DNA of 64,000 nucleotides from Reticulitermes speratus (GCA_021186555.1 JAJKFL010000005.1:38827135-38891134), one strand, 5' to 3'. Counted from the stretch's first letter, positions 1-12,070 are shown. A program made the numbers and translations. The notes: generated from the sequence alone by a model not told the origin.

Positions 1-484
1 GGGTCGTTATTTTTAATTTGAGAGTTTTATATTTACACGGAAACACTTTACGTCGTAACCAAAACCAAAGGAACCTTTTTGGATGTAAGGGTTTTTATGT
101 CACACCTCCTTTTAATAGATAATAATAAGAGTGTAGTTGCGTATTGTTGTGTTTTGTTCTTCATTCAATTTTAATTTTCAGAGAACATTTTGCAGTAACT
201 GGAATAACCCAAGATATTATTCAATATTACCAGCAAAAGTTAAAAACTTTTTTACGTCTACAAATTGGAGGATAAAAAACAAATATACGTAGCTTGTAAT
301 AGGGAGTACAAATTACAAAAAAACAAGTGTTTACCTAACTTATCATCAGGTTATTCATATTTCGGCAAGAATTTAATCAAAACCATTTTTTAAATTACGC
401 AAATTCCTGCTACAGAATAACATCTCAATCTTACTCACTAAAGTTGTGTTTTTATACGTAATTTTCTCAATATTTTTATAAATA
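1..484. other. Unassigned AT-rich sequence
   Basis: I see no gene or repeat that I recognise here. A 90-codon frame on the minus strand (373-645) has no familiar motif and is of a length expected by chance in DNA of this composition. Confidence 0.5.
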
Positions 485-535
485 CAAGTACTGATAATGG
501 CCTTGTAAGGCCGAAACCTGTAGCTCATCTTGACA
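485..535 (+). repeat. Solo hammerhead-like motif (degenerate)
   Basis: The strand reads CTGATAA at 491-497, then a short hairpin with GGCC on both sides (to 512), then GAAAC at 513-517 and CTGTA. This is the order seen in the palindromic elements at 23.3 and 44.3 kb, with one core base changed (CTGATAA instead of CTGANGA). I see no opposite arm, so it is probably a truncated relic of the same element class. Function is not implied. Confidence 0.4.
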
Positions 536-1579
536 ATAAGTAATTGCCATATTTGAGTTACGACTGAGGTCCTTTTACTTTGCATTTTTATAGGGTCGAT
601 ATTTCTCTCCGTCCGTGCCTCCACATAGAACAAAGTGACACTCACCGGAAGACCTTTGACTACAATTTGTCTACAATTTCCTGTTTTGCTGAAAATTGAG
701 CAAAAGTAACAGATGCTTTACATGAAGTTCAACCTACAGTTACGCGATTGAACTTTACAATTTTAGAGAGACCGTATTCTCTATGAGGTAAAAACTGAGG
801 CAGTCACTTTCTCTCTGTTAAACCCACTTTGTTCCTAAACAGTCCCAATCCTTTACCGAGGGTATAAGACCAAGTTGCAATGTCCCATACTTCAGAGACT
901 TTACCCCTGTGTTCAGTTTTAATATTACAATCTCTGCTAAGCGTCTCTTGAGTTGTTTCGCGTTTTAAGTTTGACCACGAAAATTTTGTATGCGTTTTTT
1001 TTTTTGCTTCACTTCATCTCGCTTAATATTCGGCTCATCTATCGTCAAATGCGACAAGGTTTCCACTCATGTTTACTGATCATCAATCCACATTAATAAG
1101 AAATGGGATAAGTTCTACGAGGCAAGACAGCGACGGAAAGGTTTGACACATCGGTCTCAGGGAAAAAGGAGAAGACAGAAGAAAAGGGGGAATAGAAGGA
1201 GATGTGCCCCAGTGTGCTGTTGAATACGTTTATGAGCTAATCGCAACGTGAAAATGTTCTTCTGACATAAATATATTGTGCGCTAATTTAAATTTCAAAA
1301 TATCACACTGTAGTAGTAGGGGCGTCGTTTCTTACGAATGTTTAAAACATGATACAGAATATGGGAGTTGGATGAATAGGAGAAGGCCTCATACAGGAAG
1401 AGTGCAGGGAAGTTATGTATAAAAATGTGAGGGACTACTTTAAATCGGTTACAAACAGGAGTTTGGTGAAAACAAATGCGTTTTCTTATGGCACTTAGTT
1501 AAATTCATTTCATATTAATTTGAAATTGAAGTTGAATGAAGAGATGAAGTAAACCCTGCAGTGTAGAATTCTGACGCCA
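536..1579. other. Unassigned sequence
   Basis: No recognisable gene, repeat or RNA. A short T tract is near 997-1006. Nothing else stands out. Confidence 0.5.
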
Positions 1580-1655
1580 ACTAACTATATAACTAAATAA
1601 CTAACCAACCAACCATACTAACTGACTGGACTGACTATCTAAGTACCTAACTCTA
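1580..1655 (-). repeat. Degenerate (AACT/AACC)n microsatellite at a LINE 3' end
   Basis: Runs of AACT, AACC and GACT lie directly beyond the 3' end of the minus-strand LINE relic at 1680-2165. Read on the LINE strand they are AGTT/AGTC/GGTT units. The plus-strand relic of the same family at 9300-9735 is also followed by an (AGTC/AGTT)n tract, so this is likely the element's own simple-repeat tail. Confidence 0.5.
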
Positions 1656-1679
1656 TGGATCAGAATTCTTCCTGAGAAT

Positions 1680-2165
1680 TTAACAGATCCTCAGCTAGCC
1701 AAGAAATTCTCCGCATATTATGGAAACCGAAGTTCCATTTTCGCATTCACAAGAGCTAGTAACTTGTCTCTATCCTGAACCAGGTCAATCCAGTCTATAA
1801 CCTCCCATCCCACATCTTCAAGATCCATGTTTTAATAGTATCCTCCCATCTACGCCTGAGACTCCGAAGTGGTCTCCTTCCCTCACGTCTCCCCACCAAA
1901 ATCCTGTATACACCTCTCTTCTCCTCCTTACGTGCTACATATCCTACTCACCTCATTCTTCTTGATTTGATCACCCGAATAATATTTAGTGAGGAGTACA
2001 GATCATAAAGTTCCTGTTTATGCAGTCTTCTCCACTCCCTTGTTACCTCGTCCTTCTTAGGCCCAAATATCCTCCTCAGCACCCTATTCTCGAAAACCCC
2101 CAGCCTGCGTTTCTTTCTCAATGTGAAGGACCAAGTTTTCTACCCACACAAAACAACAGGCAAAG
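1680..2165 (-). pseudogene. Non-LTR retrotransposon ORF2 C-terminus, decayed
   Basis: Translating the minus strand gives, with interruptions, the C-terminal region found after the reverse transcriptase of an abundant insect LINE: VFENRVLRRIFGPK, then ELYDLYSS and NIIRVIKSRRMR, a region normally reading WAGHVAR (here VGYVAR after a stop), and a WEDTIK segment. There are stop codons and at least one frameshift, so it cannot be translated. The same stretch is recognisable at 9300-9735, 24500-24800 and 57855-58180. I am confident of the LINE origin but not of the clade. No endonuclease or polymerase domain is present, consistent with 5' truncation. Confidence 0.8.
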
Positions 2166-2219
2166 TTATAGCTCTTTATATCTTAATCCTTATATTTCTG
2201 GATAGCAAAAAAGGAATCT

Positions 2220-3232
2220 GACGCTAGACGGTGAAATAGTCATTTTAAAATTCTAACTTCACTAAATGTTAGAGATCAGTATATTTCCCACCATCACATA
2301 CACTCACAAACCCAAAGGTATGTTCCTGATTCTTTTTTCATGAACAAAATTTCATCAATAATACTGCAGCCTTTGAACCGTTCTGACCATGTTTATAAAA
2401 ACCTTTATGACTGGTTGCTGCCAAACATTGTTGATGGCTATGCTGTTTGTTCTGTGACGGTCTGTCAGTGCATGCGAGCTGTTTTAGTGTATCTTTTGTA
2501 TCACGATGGAGATATTTACGACAATAAAGATTGAGGTCTTGTCAGAAATAACCTTCCCAAATCTAAGCAGTAGAAATCGTATACGTTTCTGTTTATAGCT
2601 GCTCCTGCTGAATTGTTTGTTTGGCAGCTACGGAGACTAGTATCAAGATTATGCTACACGAGACGGTGTGAAGACTACGCAAAGTAAAATTCTTTGGGCC
2701 ATTATGTTTTTCTGTATGTGGTGTGTCGGAAGAAACTGTGATTTTTAGTTGGAGTAATGTTTATAACAACCAGTATAAAGGTCATATCATGCAAGAATAT
2801 TAGAATCAATCTCTGCCTCTTATCGTCTTGAGAAATGGGGGAAAAACAAAAGCATTCTAACTGTAATAATCGCTCCATTATGTAACTACCACATTTTTAC
2901 TTTACTGTTCTGTAGAGTATCACGTAGTTTGCACTATGTTACACTTATCTATCCTTAAATCCTTTCACACAAATATTACATATTTTAAAACCATAAGTTA
3001 TAAGTGAAACTAGCTTGATTTACATGCAATTTACAACTGTAATAAAAGAAAGGGAGAAGCAATGCTGTAAGGTGGTGTAAAAATAATTATAACATTTATT
3101 TAAGTAACATAAATTTGCCTTTTACAATGATAAGTTCAGTCGAAAGACAAGCAACATTTAGATAGAAAATGTGTTGTGGTCTGTGTGTCTGTATATTGTC
3201 TGGTGCATGCCGCTGTGCTCATTAGTACAACT
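2220..3232. other. Unassigned sequence
   Basis: No recognisable feature. A 64-codon frame at 2340-2534 (+) has no motif I know. Confidence 0.5.
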
Positions 3233-3365
3233 AAGTACGTACAAAAATCAATTACACAGCTAGTATATTAATGAGTACATATCAAGTAATCCCTATCAGT
3301 AATAAAGATTACTTGATATGTACCGATTAATGTAACAGCTGTGTAAATGATTTTTGTATGTACTT
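3233..3365. repeat. Fold-back (MITE-like) inverted repeat
   Basis: A 59-nt left arm (3233-3291) and a 59-nt right arm (3307-3365) are near-complementary, with a few mismatches and a small indel, around a 15-nt spacer. Both arms begin AAGTAC and contain the shared segment TACATATCAAGTAATC. The RNA would form a long hairpin. No coding capacity and no clear target-site duplication. The best reading is a non-autonomous DNA transposon or fold-back element. Confidence 0.7.
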
Positions 3366-5012
3366 ACTGTTGTTTGTGGCTAACCATACGACGCTGTCTG
3401 TAACTCAGAATCTACAGTGTCGAGTTATTAGTTGATTATGATTGATGATTAGTGAATTGGAAAGTACGTGTAAGAAAGCTATCGTGTCTTATGTTGATGT
3501 GCTGTCACGGCATTTTCCTGGAGGGTCTGAGAAAAACCACAACGAGTCCTGTATTTCAAATAAACGAAGTTTTAACCCTCCTGTGGTTGTTAAAGTCACA
3601 AGTGCATGTAGTGACACTGTCTGAAATGTCGCCACACTTGTCATATCTACTTATACAGAATCATTATTTATCATTGTCACACAAAATCATTGCCGCAGAT
3701 CATCTCATTATTTTCTGCTACATTGAAAACGAGGGTTTCATGATGTTAAAAGATCTGCCATTAAGTATAATGTAAGGGCCTGTATAAAACAAGTCGCAGT
3801 TCCATTTCTTCGCCCGGGGTGAGGTTGCTAATTTGTCATTATTATTGCACACACTATAGGAGCTGCACCATAGGAATAGTAATTAAATTAAAACATTTGA
3901 AGTTTACTTGTGTACTTATAAAAAGATCGCTAATGAGAATTCTAAACATATCCAAAAAACTAACACCATATTTGCGGGCTTCTTTAACAGTGCTAGTTAC
4001 GTTACATATTTTCAATTGTACGGTGAACATGTAATAGGTGTCGGCCTTTTCTCTTTTAGGTCCGAGTACGTAAACAGGAAACAGAATAAATACAAGTTAT
4101 ATTGCTTGTAACATAGTAGATAGCACCAGTAGTATTGATCGTACGTTACAGTTCCTTACATATGTTGTGTTGGTATTGTTGGTGAGAGTCTGTTGAAAGT
4201 AACATACAAAGTAGTGATATAAATTGGCGTGATACTCATGGCGAGTTAAGTAACAATCAGTGTCTACAATATTAATTTCCCGTAACTGCTTCAAGATTCT
4301 GCAGGGCAGTCATTTTAGGAAAGGCGTATTTCCTTATGGGCGTCAAAATACATTTACATATGTGCCACGTAAACTTTTCACGTTTTTAAAGTGAAAACTG
4401 CCTTGGTTAATGTTACGTGCTTCATGCAGTACATTATTTGCATCGTTAATACTTTTACTTCTGGTATTGGAAGCCGTATAACCGATGTAAATTAAAGTCA
4501 GCTCTTACAAAATTGAGGATAGCTTCAGTATGTAGGAGTGGACAGTTAGGAAATATGTCGACATAGGATAAGATTAAATAAAAATTAGCGTTACATAAAT
4601 GTAAGACTTGATCACAGTGTATCACAGTCAATAAATGGAAGTGGCGAAGACGGGTGTACATATATATAACACTAGAAGGAAGGCAGGAAGGATCTAGAAA
4701 GCAAGAAACGTGTATAGTTGCTCAAGCTGTGATATAATGGCGTGCGTAAGAAACGTAATATATGGTCGTAAATGGTATTATTCTTGTGCACGGTGAAAGA
4801 ATGGTACAACATCTGAAAACCCAAGAGAATGTAAGCGAAATATAATAGGAAGAAATATTACTGACACTTCAGATGAAGTTGTCCTCTTCTGGTTCAAAAA
4901 ATATCCTATGAAAATATATTAACTTTATGTAAATCCGTAACATGCGAGAATTATTATGAGAAAAATAAATATTGGTACGTTATTTTCTCAGTCTGCATGA
5001 AAGCAGAGGTTA
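3366..5012. other. Unassigned sequence
   Basis: Several frames of 60-107 codons overlap here, none with a recognisable domain. I see no splice-flanked conserved exon. No repeats that I can name. Confidence 0.5.
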
Positions 5013-5264
5013 GCCATGCAGGCTTATGGGGAAGTGGAATTTTGGCTCCAGTCATTCGTAACCTCGGTATTGGATGGCGTGAGTGGTCAGCATCACGTAC
5101 CGGCTGCTTTACCCCCCACCCCGGTGGAAAAGAGACCCCTTTACCCACTGAATAGTAGGCCTGGGCGGATGCTTTGGGGAAGAGACTTTTGCCCCTGCCG
5201 GGAATCGAAACAAGATTCTTCGGACATCCAGCGTGATATTAGTCTCTGTGATAGCCAGCCATGT
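5013..5264 (-). mobile_element. SINE-B copy (tRNA-Lys-like SINE)
   Basis: Reading the minus strand, the copy starts with a decayed tRNA-like head, has the box-B remnant near 5200-5212, and continues into the family body (positions 5060-5160 on plus match the GCCGGGGCGTGGNGTTGACC block in reverse). The pattern matches the copies at 59.8 and 36.0 kb. It is diverged and its 3' tail is ragged. No convincing target duplication. Confidence 0.7.
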
Positions 5265-5269
5265 ATAAT

Positions 5270-6555
5270 TATTTAAAGGAGAATAAAATGAGATGAAATG
5301 CAGAAAATACTTATTCCTCTTCATAAAGCTTTGAGCTGAATGACAGTAACAATTCCAATACTGCAAATCACGTCTTGGTTGAAACGTTAGTTGCCATAGA
5401 GGAAATTGTTATGAAGACCCACTAACTCCTGTTTCGAGTAAGATTGTCTGCTGAATATGGAGTTGAAGGTTGTCTTGACGTCATAAATATAATTTTAGGG
5501 ATTTACTTCGTACAAAGTTTCGGCTACTATCGATTGCTTAGATATTTTAAAATCATAAAGCACAGTATATATTACGTATATATTGTGGACACCTTCAAGT
5601 TTTAATCAAGACATACATCTCACATAACACGCACAACATATGAGTAAACTATTAAAGAAAATGACTTAAAATTAACTGACTAACACATGTGAATGAAACT
5701 TAATATTGACCATTTGTAATGACACACACTTCCTAACATTGCGATAAAACAGAGAAACTGGAACTGTGGACATGTTTTGTAGCGAATTGGACTGAGGAGA
5801 TGAGAACCTTTAAAAGGAAGTACGCTGTTATTTTTCTCAAGAAGTACTAATCTAATAATGTAATAACTTATTCTTAAATAAATATTTAAAACTTTCACCC
5901 GTGGAAGTAAATTATGAATCGCTTTCATTGTGATATTACAGAAGAAATGTAATTACAACATAACGTAATTTGAGAATACAGAAAGAGAATATCTTATTTC
6001 GTAAAGGTGGTGCCAATGACAAGAAAAGTCCATAAGACTAATAGAATTTTAAACGTCTCATGAATGACAGTAGAGGGATATATTTAAAGGTTTATCACAA
6101 GAGAGACACTCGACAGTTACAAGACAGCACAGTTTGTGAGCTGTACGTGTACCTATAAATATGCGCACCGTGTGTCAGCTTCCAGTAGGATGTGGGTAAT
6201 TCAACACGTCAATGAGCGTCTCTCTGCAATCAGCTTGGTGCATAGTATTGATAGTTGTAGTTTCGGGATCGAATACTACCCAGGCTATTGCCAGGGATGC
6301 TAATCTATTTCCATATTCAATTTCTCGTCTCACTGACTGAAATTTCACAACATGATATTCATGATTGATGCCCGTTTGTAAGCTTATCAGGGCAGTGTTT
6401 CGCCGTATCATTAAGAATTACAACCCGTCATCAAGTGCCTACTGGTTTGTGCTGGAGCATTACTCTGTCCTGCATGGAGAACTAGCTTTGTCTGACAAAT
6501 TTTCCTGCAAAATGAATTGTTCTCTGCCAAAACCATCCTATGTCCTCTTCGTTCT
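5270..6555. other. Unassigned sequence
   Basis: No gene or repeat that I can support. Frames of 74-82 codons lie on both strands without motifs. Confidence 0.5.
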
Positions 6556-6559
6556 CTTC

Positions 6560-6608
6560 ATAATAATAATAATAATAATAATAATATAATAATAATAATA
6601 ATAATAAT
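6560..6608. repeat. (TAA)n microsatellite
   Basis: About 16 units of AAT/TAA with one interruption near 6595. Confidence 0.95.
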
Positions 6609-7600
6609 CAATCTATGGCTTTACGGCTTTGACCATGTGGCCTCTTCAGTCTTCAGAAGTAACAATATTTCCATCTCTTCTTATATCTTCCTACATTTCT
6701 TCTTCCGGTGTACGTATATCACAGTTCTTTATATCGATTTTGTTTAAATTCATGTAAAAGACGTATTATAACTAGGTAGCTTTTATAGCTCTTAGTAGTC
6801 TTTACAGTAAAAATTTGTTTCTTATTTCTTCGTTATGTAACGTGGAATATGTATATTTATTTACACAAATTTTGTTAAAACTTAGTCAAAACTTACATTC
6901 GACTTCAGCTTTTCGTTTTCACAGTTTCACAACACTGAGGTATTCTGACCTTCCATTCTACATCTGTTTCTTTAGATCCAATGAAATTAGACCGGATTAT
7001 AAACAGTAAAGCTTTACTTCAGCATAAATCTGAAAGTTCACTAATGCTGGAAAAATAAATAACAGCAAATTATACATGTTTACCAAAAAATTTCCTCTAA
7101 CGACTGACCAGAAATGTAGAAAATCTGCTGGGCCGAAAATTGTGCTAATCCCACTGATAAAGGGAGACAAACGCCGATGAATGTAAATGTAATTTTCAAA
7201 AATGGAATCCCTCAGAACTCAGTTGAAAAAATTGAAAGAGGAGGGGTAGGGTATAGAATATAATGATTGGGCACACTGCGAGAATGAGAGCGACGAAGAT
7301 AGCCTCGATTGCAAAATAAAAAATTTGATTTTGTATTTTCCATTCCGCGTCATAGGATCGTATGTGTTCAAATCAAGTCCCGCCAAACATCAAACGGACC
7401 ACAAATTGGAATCTCCAGTGGAGTGGGTGCGCAATTTCTGCGCGAAGTTTTTGTACGTTGTAACATGTCGAATGACGGTGGATAATTAATGAAACAAGAA
7501 AGATAACTTTATATGGAAATATTACGTCATGCATTTCTTTTAGTTAGTAATTAATTGCTGTTCACTGTCAACACAAACCTTGATATATCTGTGCTATGGT
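6609..7600. other. Unassigned AT-rich sequence
   Basis: No recognisable gene or repeat. Confidence 0.5.
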
Positions 7601-7603
7601 TAG

Positions 7604-7655
7604 TCTTTTACCTTGAAGACGGAGGTAGTATGTTCTTCGGAAACGTTGGAGGGAA
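7604..7655 (+). repeat. Solo hammerhead-like motif (degenerate)
   Basis: The order TTGAAGA, then an imperfect stem (GGAGG ... TTCTTC), then GAAACGTTGG resembles the palindromic-element core with a GAAACGT-type end (compare GAAACGTCGG at 46.3 kb). Bases of the catalytic core differ from consensus and no opposite arm is evident. Low confidence. Confidence 0.3.
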
Positions 7656-8617
7656 ATGATATCTTCCATCACAATCACACACCACTGATATACAATTATG
7701 AAGCCTATACCGTACAAAGACAAGGAAACATATTTTGAAAAATAGAACAAAAGGAGCAATTAGGACTATATTTATTAGTAATAATTATAATAATATGTAC
7801 AATATATAATAATATATTAAGTAGCATTTTAATTATAATTGAAATGCTGCTTAATATGTTTGCGATTGAATGCTCCTTTTCCTTTTTTTCCCCTTGTATA
7901 TCACAATGGGATGTAACACGTAAAGAAAAAAACATTCAGTCTAAAATAGTTAATATTCAATAAAAATCATACTAGAGAAATTAATAATAAGATACTTTAA
8001 TATTCTGTAATTTCTATTCGATGGAAATAAAATATAATGAAATTTTACCAAAAAAGGTTATAAATATTTGATAACGTTATAATATTTTAGTTAAATTTAC
8101 GATAATTTTAAACTTATTCATACCTTTGTGATAATTTCTCTCCAATAATTAAACGTACGATATTTTAATTTTGTGTGTTTAGATATTCTTACTCTTTCAC
8201 AGAATGACCGATGATTTTAAGTGTCTTAAAAAAGACATGTTTTAACATCACAGAATGGCCACGATAATGCCTTCCACCTCTTCCACCCTTTTGTTTCCTC
8301 TTTTTTTGAAGCATCTAATTTGTAATTTATTGAATTGTGGCTAATGTTTTATTATTTGTCAATTGTTTCCTTTTCCACTCACGTCACTAACTCCAAACAT
8401 CTTCTCCGGCTTGTCCTCTTCACGAAGGAGCCATTTTAAGGGTCACCAGTTTCCACTGCCTTGCGCAAATTCCCGACACCTGTCGTCTTTCCGTATATAT
8501 TTTCCCGCTTGGCTAAATCTTCTACTGTAAAGACGAGGGCAGTAGATTCCTACGGAACTTTGGCAAAATAAACCTCTTCAACTCGGCACCATCAACCAAA
8601 GCCACGGTACGAACCAT
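7656..8617. other. Unassigned AT-rich sequence with a small hairpin
   Basis: An imperfect 23-bp inverted repeat with almost no loop lies at about 7813-7857 (TTAAGTAGCATTT against AAATGCTGCTTAA). Otherwise nothing recognisable. Confidence 0.5.
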
Positions 8618-8900
8618 TAGGCTTAAGGTTCGTAACACTTGATTGTCATCAAATTATTCATCCAATACCAGAATAAATATCACCATAGAATTTTTGCAAC
8701 GGGCCTGAAATCGGTAACAAGGCTTAAAATCGCTAATATTTGATTGTAATTAAATTAGTCACTGAAACCGAGGATAAACATCGTCACTAAGGCTTGAAAT
8801 TAGAAACATTTTATGGTAATTAAACTAATCACCCTAAAGCCAAGATAAAGATAATTATAGAGTGATGGCTGAGGCCTAAAGTCAATAATACTGTAATGTA
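8618..8900. repeat. Diverged tandem repeat, about 70-100 bp units
   Basis: Unit starts of the form AGGCTTNAAATYRSTAA recur at 8618, 8701 (short), 8719, 8789 and 8871. They are followed by TTGATTGTNATNAAATTA-like and ATAAANATNRTCAC-like blocks. Units are only partly similar, so this is an old tandem array. Confidence 0.55.
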
Positions 8901-9299
8901 ATTACAGTAACATTTCAAAGAAATGTAGTTATTTCTTAGCGTGAAAGGAGTAAAGAGATAGTTCACTTTTGGCTAGCCACGTTGTGTCATGAAATACTTT
9001 GTTTTTTCTGCTATTTCAAAAATATGATCGACTTTGTACTTATTAAAAATTTTAGTTATGCATTTGTATATTTCTTGTTTATTTACTAACTTACCCAGTT
9101 ATTTAAGGTGAAAAATAAATACATCATGAAAACCTGGCAAAGTTTTATTATTTGTGAAGGACGAGTCAATCAAAATTACAAGCATGAAGGAACTAAGAGT
9201 AAATTATGTTCACGGAATACCCAATAATTTCCGTCCAGAATCCATCATGTTCCCACTTGCTGTCTGAGATTTTAAGAATATAATGTACTAAAATATTAT
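8901..9299. other. Unassigned sequence
   Basis: Nothing recognisable. Confidence 0.5.
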
Positions 9300-9735
9300 T
9301 TTGCCTGTTGTCTTATATCGGGTGAATTGGTCTGTCATATTAAGGGCAGAACATAGGCTTCGTTTTTTAGAGAATAAAATGCTGAGGAAGGTATTTGGAC
9401 TTAAGATACGTGAAGTAGCAGTTTGCTAAAGAAAGTGCATAATGGCGAGCTTTATGATTTGTAGTCCACGCAATATATTTTGGGGCTAACAAATCAAGGA
9501 GGGTGATATAGGCGGGGCATGTGAAACGTATGGGTAAGAAGAGAGATACAGATAGGAATTGAATAGTGAAACATGACGATAGGAGTCCACGTGGGAGATT
9601 TAGTGTTAGATGGGCGGATAATATTAAAACTGATTTTCAGCGAATAGGATGGGAGGGTGTAAACTGAATTGACCTATGGACAAGTGACAGACCTTTGTGA
9701 ATAAGGCAGTGAACCTTTTAGTTCTATAAAATGCG
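9300..9735 (+). pseudogene. Non-LTR retrotransposon ORF2 C-terminus, decayed
   Basis: Conceptual translation across frames gives EHRLRFLENKMLRKVFGLK, then a KLHNGELYDL-like stretch, SSRNIFWG, a AGHVKRMGKK stretch, a RWADNIKTDF stretch, and a final NAG-like end. This is the same C-terminal domain as at 1680-2165 (-). Stops and frameshifts are frequent, so the copy is dead and older than a recent insertion. The enzymatic domains are absent. An (AGTC/AGTT)n tract follows at 9793-9830. Confidence 0.8.
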
Positions 9736-9792
9736 GGACGTTCTTGATACGCAAGTTGGCAATTAGCTTCTCAAAAGGATTCTGCTCCGTGG

Positions 9793-9830
9793 AGTTAGTC
9801 AGTCAGTCAGTCAGTTAGTTAGTTAGTTAG
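9793..9830 (+). repeat. (AGTC)n/(AGTT)n microsatellite
   Basis: Four AGTC units followed by four AGTT units, about 60 nt beyond the LINE relic. Probably its simple-repeat tail or an expansion of it. Confidence 0.85.
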
Positions 9831-9945
9831 CCAGCAACGCAGTCAGTTATTTGATTTAAAGTAGTCAGAGTAGCATTTGTGTAATAATACTGGGATGACA
9901 CGCAATCTAGTAGATACATAGATCGATTATACGGAGAACTACTGC

Positions 9946-10225
9946 CTCTATTAGCATCCCCCCCCCCCCCCAGGTCTCAACAGCCCCTAGGCCTCCTCAT
10001 TTTTCGAGGCTTCACGAACACACTTTTTAGACACACCTCACTCGTAGGACTCCTCTGGACGAGTGACCAGCCCGTTACAGAGACCTCTACCTGACAACAC
10101 ACAACACTCACAAGACACAGACATCCATGCCTCCGGCGGGATTCGAACCCACAATCCCAGTAAGCGAGCGGCCGCAGACCCACGCCTTAGACCGCACGGC
10201 CACTGGGATCGGTCTCTATTATCAT
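9946..10225 (-). mobile_element. SINE-A copy with target duplication and poly-G tail
   Basis: The SINE body is 9972-10213 on the minus strand. Its head carries a tRNA-Leu-like A box (GTGGCC...GGTCTAAGGCGTGG) and B box (GGGTTCGAATCCC) in place. It is flanked by an 11/12-matched duplication (CTCTATTAGCAT at 9946-9957, CTCTATTATCAT at 10214-10225). The 3' tail is 14 C on the plus strand, that is poly-G on the SINE strand, where sister copies have poly-A. Not a functional tRNA: the 3' half of the acceptor stem runs on into the SINE body. Confidence 0.9.
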
Positions 10226-10440
10226 GGGATGTAATTATTCGTATTTCTCCTACTTACCTTCACCCCTGCAATTTTTCTCTCCTTCGTTGCTGTCGTTTTC
10301 TTCTAATTTAGTAAGTTATACTTTGGTGAAATTCTTCGACAAAAATATTTCATGTTATAGTCTTCACTTCTCATTTTAAAGAGAAATACTCTGTATTTGA
10401 CACATATTTATGTGTTATGACGTGGAATATCTTGACTCAG
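10226..10440. other. Unassigned sequence
   Basis: Nothing recognisable. Confidence 0.5.
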
Positions 10441-10495
10441 TTGAAGGTGGAAGATGTCGATGTAATCGCCGAAACATACAGGGCGTACAAGCTTA
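10441..10495 (+). repeat. Solo hammerhead-like motif (degenerate)
   Basis: GGAAGATG, a CGAT...ATCG stem, then GAAACATACAGGG. Only the second half of the core matches, so this is probably an eroded relic. Confidence 0.3.
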
Positions 10496-12070
10496 TGTAC
10501 GACTTTTAACTTGCTATGTACATATGCTGGTATGTGTGAATGATTCAGGTGGAAGTGGTTTTCTTCAGTCTGTTTATTGAATGCAGGGATAGTTCATCCA
10601 ATTACGTCACGACCGTTTCCTTCCACATTCCTATCAATTCACCTTGCACAGATCTGCCGATTTTCCGATGCTGCATAATGTGAACTACTGACAAAGCCTT
10701 CACAAATCCTGTTGTGTCCACATTTAAAGTGACATTCCAGAACGATGGATTAAAGAGAAACTTGTTAGGATGTAATAAATTATTGTCCCTGCCAATGCTT
10801 TTTTCATGGTTAAATTGAGTCGTTCATGCTTAAACACTAAATACTGTACGGTTGTTATAACAACGAATGTCTGCTCTTGAGAATGCTTAAAAAATTGACT
10901 TCGTTATTGAAACAACGCATTGGTTAATGGGGTTACGAACTTGGTCGGATAATTTCGTTCTTCTCACTCACTAAAGTTGTGCCTCGTTCGGTTAAATGTG
11001 ATTTTAGTTATTCGTTTCCACACTCTTGGTCATAGACTGAAAAGGATGTAAAAAAGGCCGGAACAAGTTACATCGCGTGGCAAGATACATGTACATGTAT
11101 CTTACATTGTGAAACCACTGAATGGTTTTACATATGGGGGGTTTCAGTCAATCGTGGAGAATTCCAATTCCATGCGTATCTTTAGAAGACAATATGGCTG
11201 CTTGCTGTCTCTGTTTCACCGCACTTATCCATTCATCATCTCTTCTTATGCTAAAAATGCGTTTATTTTCTTAAATAATGAAGAGGAATACAAAAATTAA
11301 CATTGCAGACTATACCTGTAAGATATATAGCTGCCAGATCAATGTCAAGAAAGGTATATTTATTCTTGTTTTGCATTCTCTTTGTCACGGTCCACACGTT
11401 TCGATCTATGAGTTGTGTCTTGTTTTATTCAAGGATGTGCCCTCAACTGCGTAAGATGAATAGAATCGGACAGAATAGCTCAGTGTTATGAATTTGGTAT
11501 TACTTTGAAAGAAAATGCCGTGGTCTCTTTTAGGGCCACGAGATCCTTTTCAGTATTTGTCAGTTTGAGTCAGAAAATAAGGAAAAATTCGAGACATGAT
11601 ACGCGATCTTCGGGACGAGAATCAAACCTGATATCTCCCTGAAACCGGAGCATTTCATTGCCTGGAATTAGTCCAGTCCTCAGTCTGTATCCTGTGCTGT
11701 CTCCGTTCAGTGCACTGGCATTCGTATGTTTACAGGTGTTATGCACCCAATGTAGAGGTGTACGGATTAACAAGTGTGTATTTTATGCGGCAGGTCCTAC
11801 CAATAACTGAAGACTACAATCACTGAGATGTGCGAGGACATCCTCAGTCCTTCCTACATATCTGGGATATTAGATTAATAAGAGGTCACTGCACTTTACC
11901 TCCACATCTTTCAAAATTAATCATTCATAATTATCCTGTCATGTGAAGTTGTATGAATTATGCGAGTTGACAAATGGATTGTAAATACATCAAGAATTAG
12001 TAATCATATCGGTAGTGGGTAACATGAGGTATCTTGAATCATTGAAATTTTTGACGTAAGAGGTGCCTTT
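10496..12070. other. Unassigned sequence with a perfect palindrome
   Basis: No gene found. A perfect 22-bp palindrome sits at 11082-11103 (AAGATACATGT and its complement). Frames of 62-67 codons show no motif. Confidence 0.5.

Noticed and set aside
6560-6608. (TAA)n run within two overlapping frames, giving poly-N and poly-I peptides
   Set aside because: Low-complexity microsatellite translation, not a gene.
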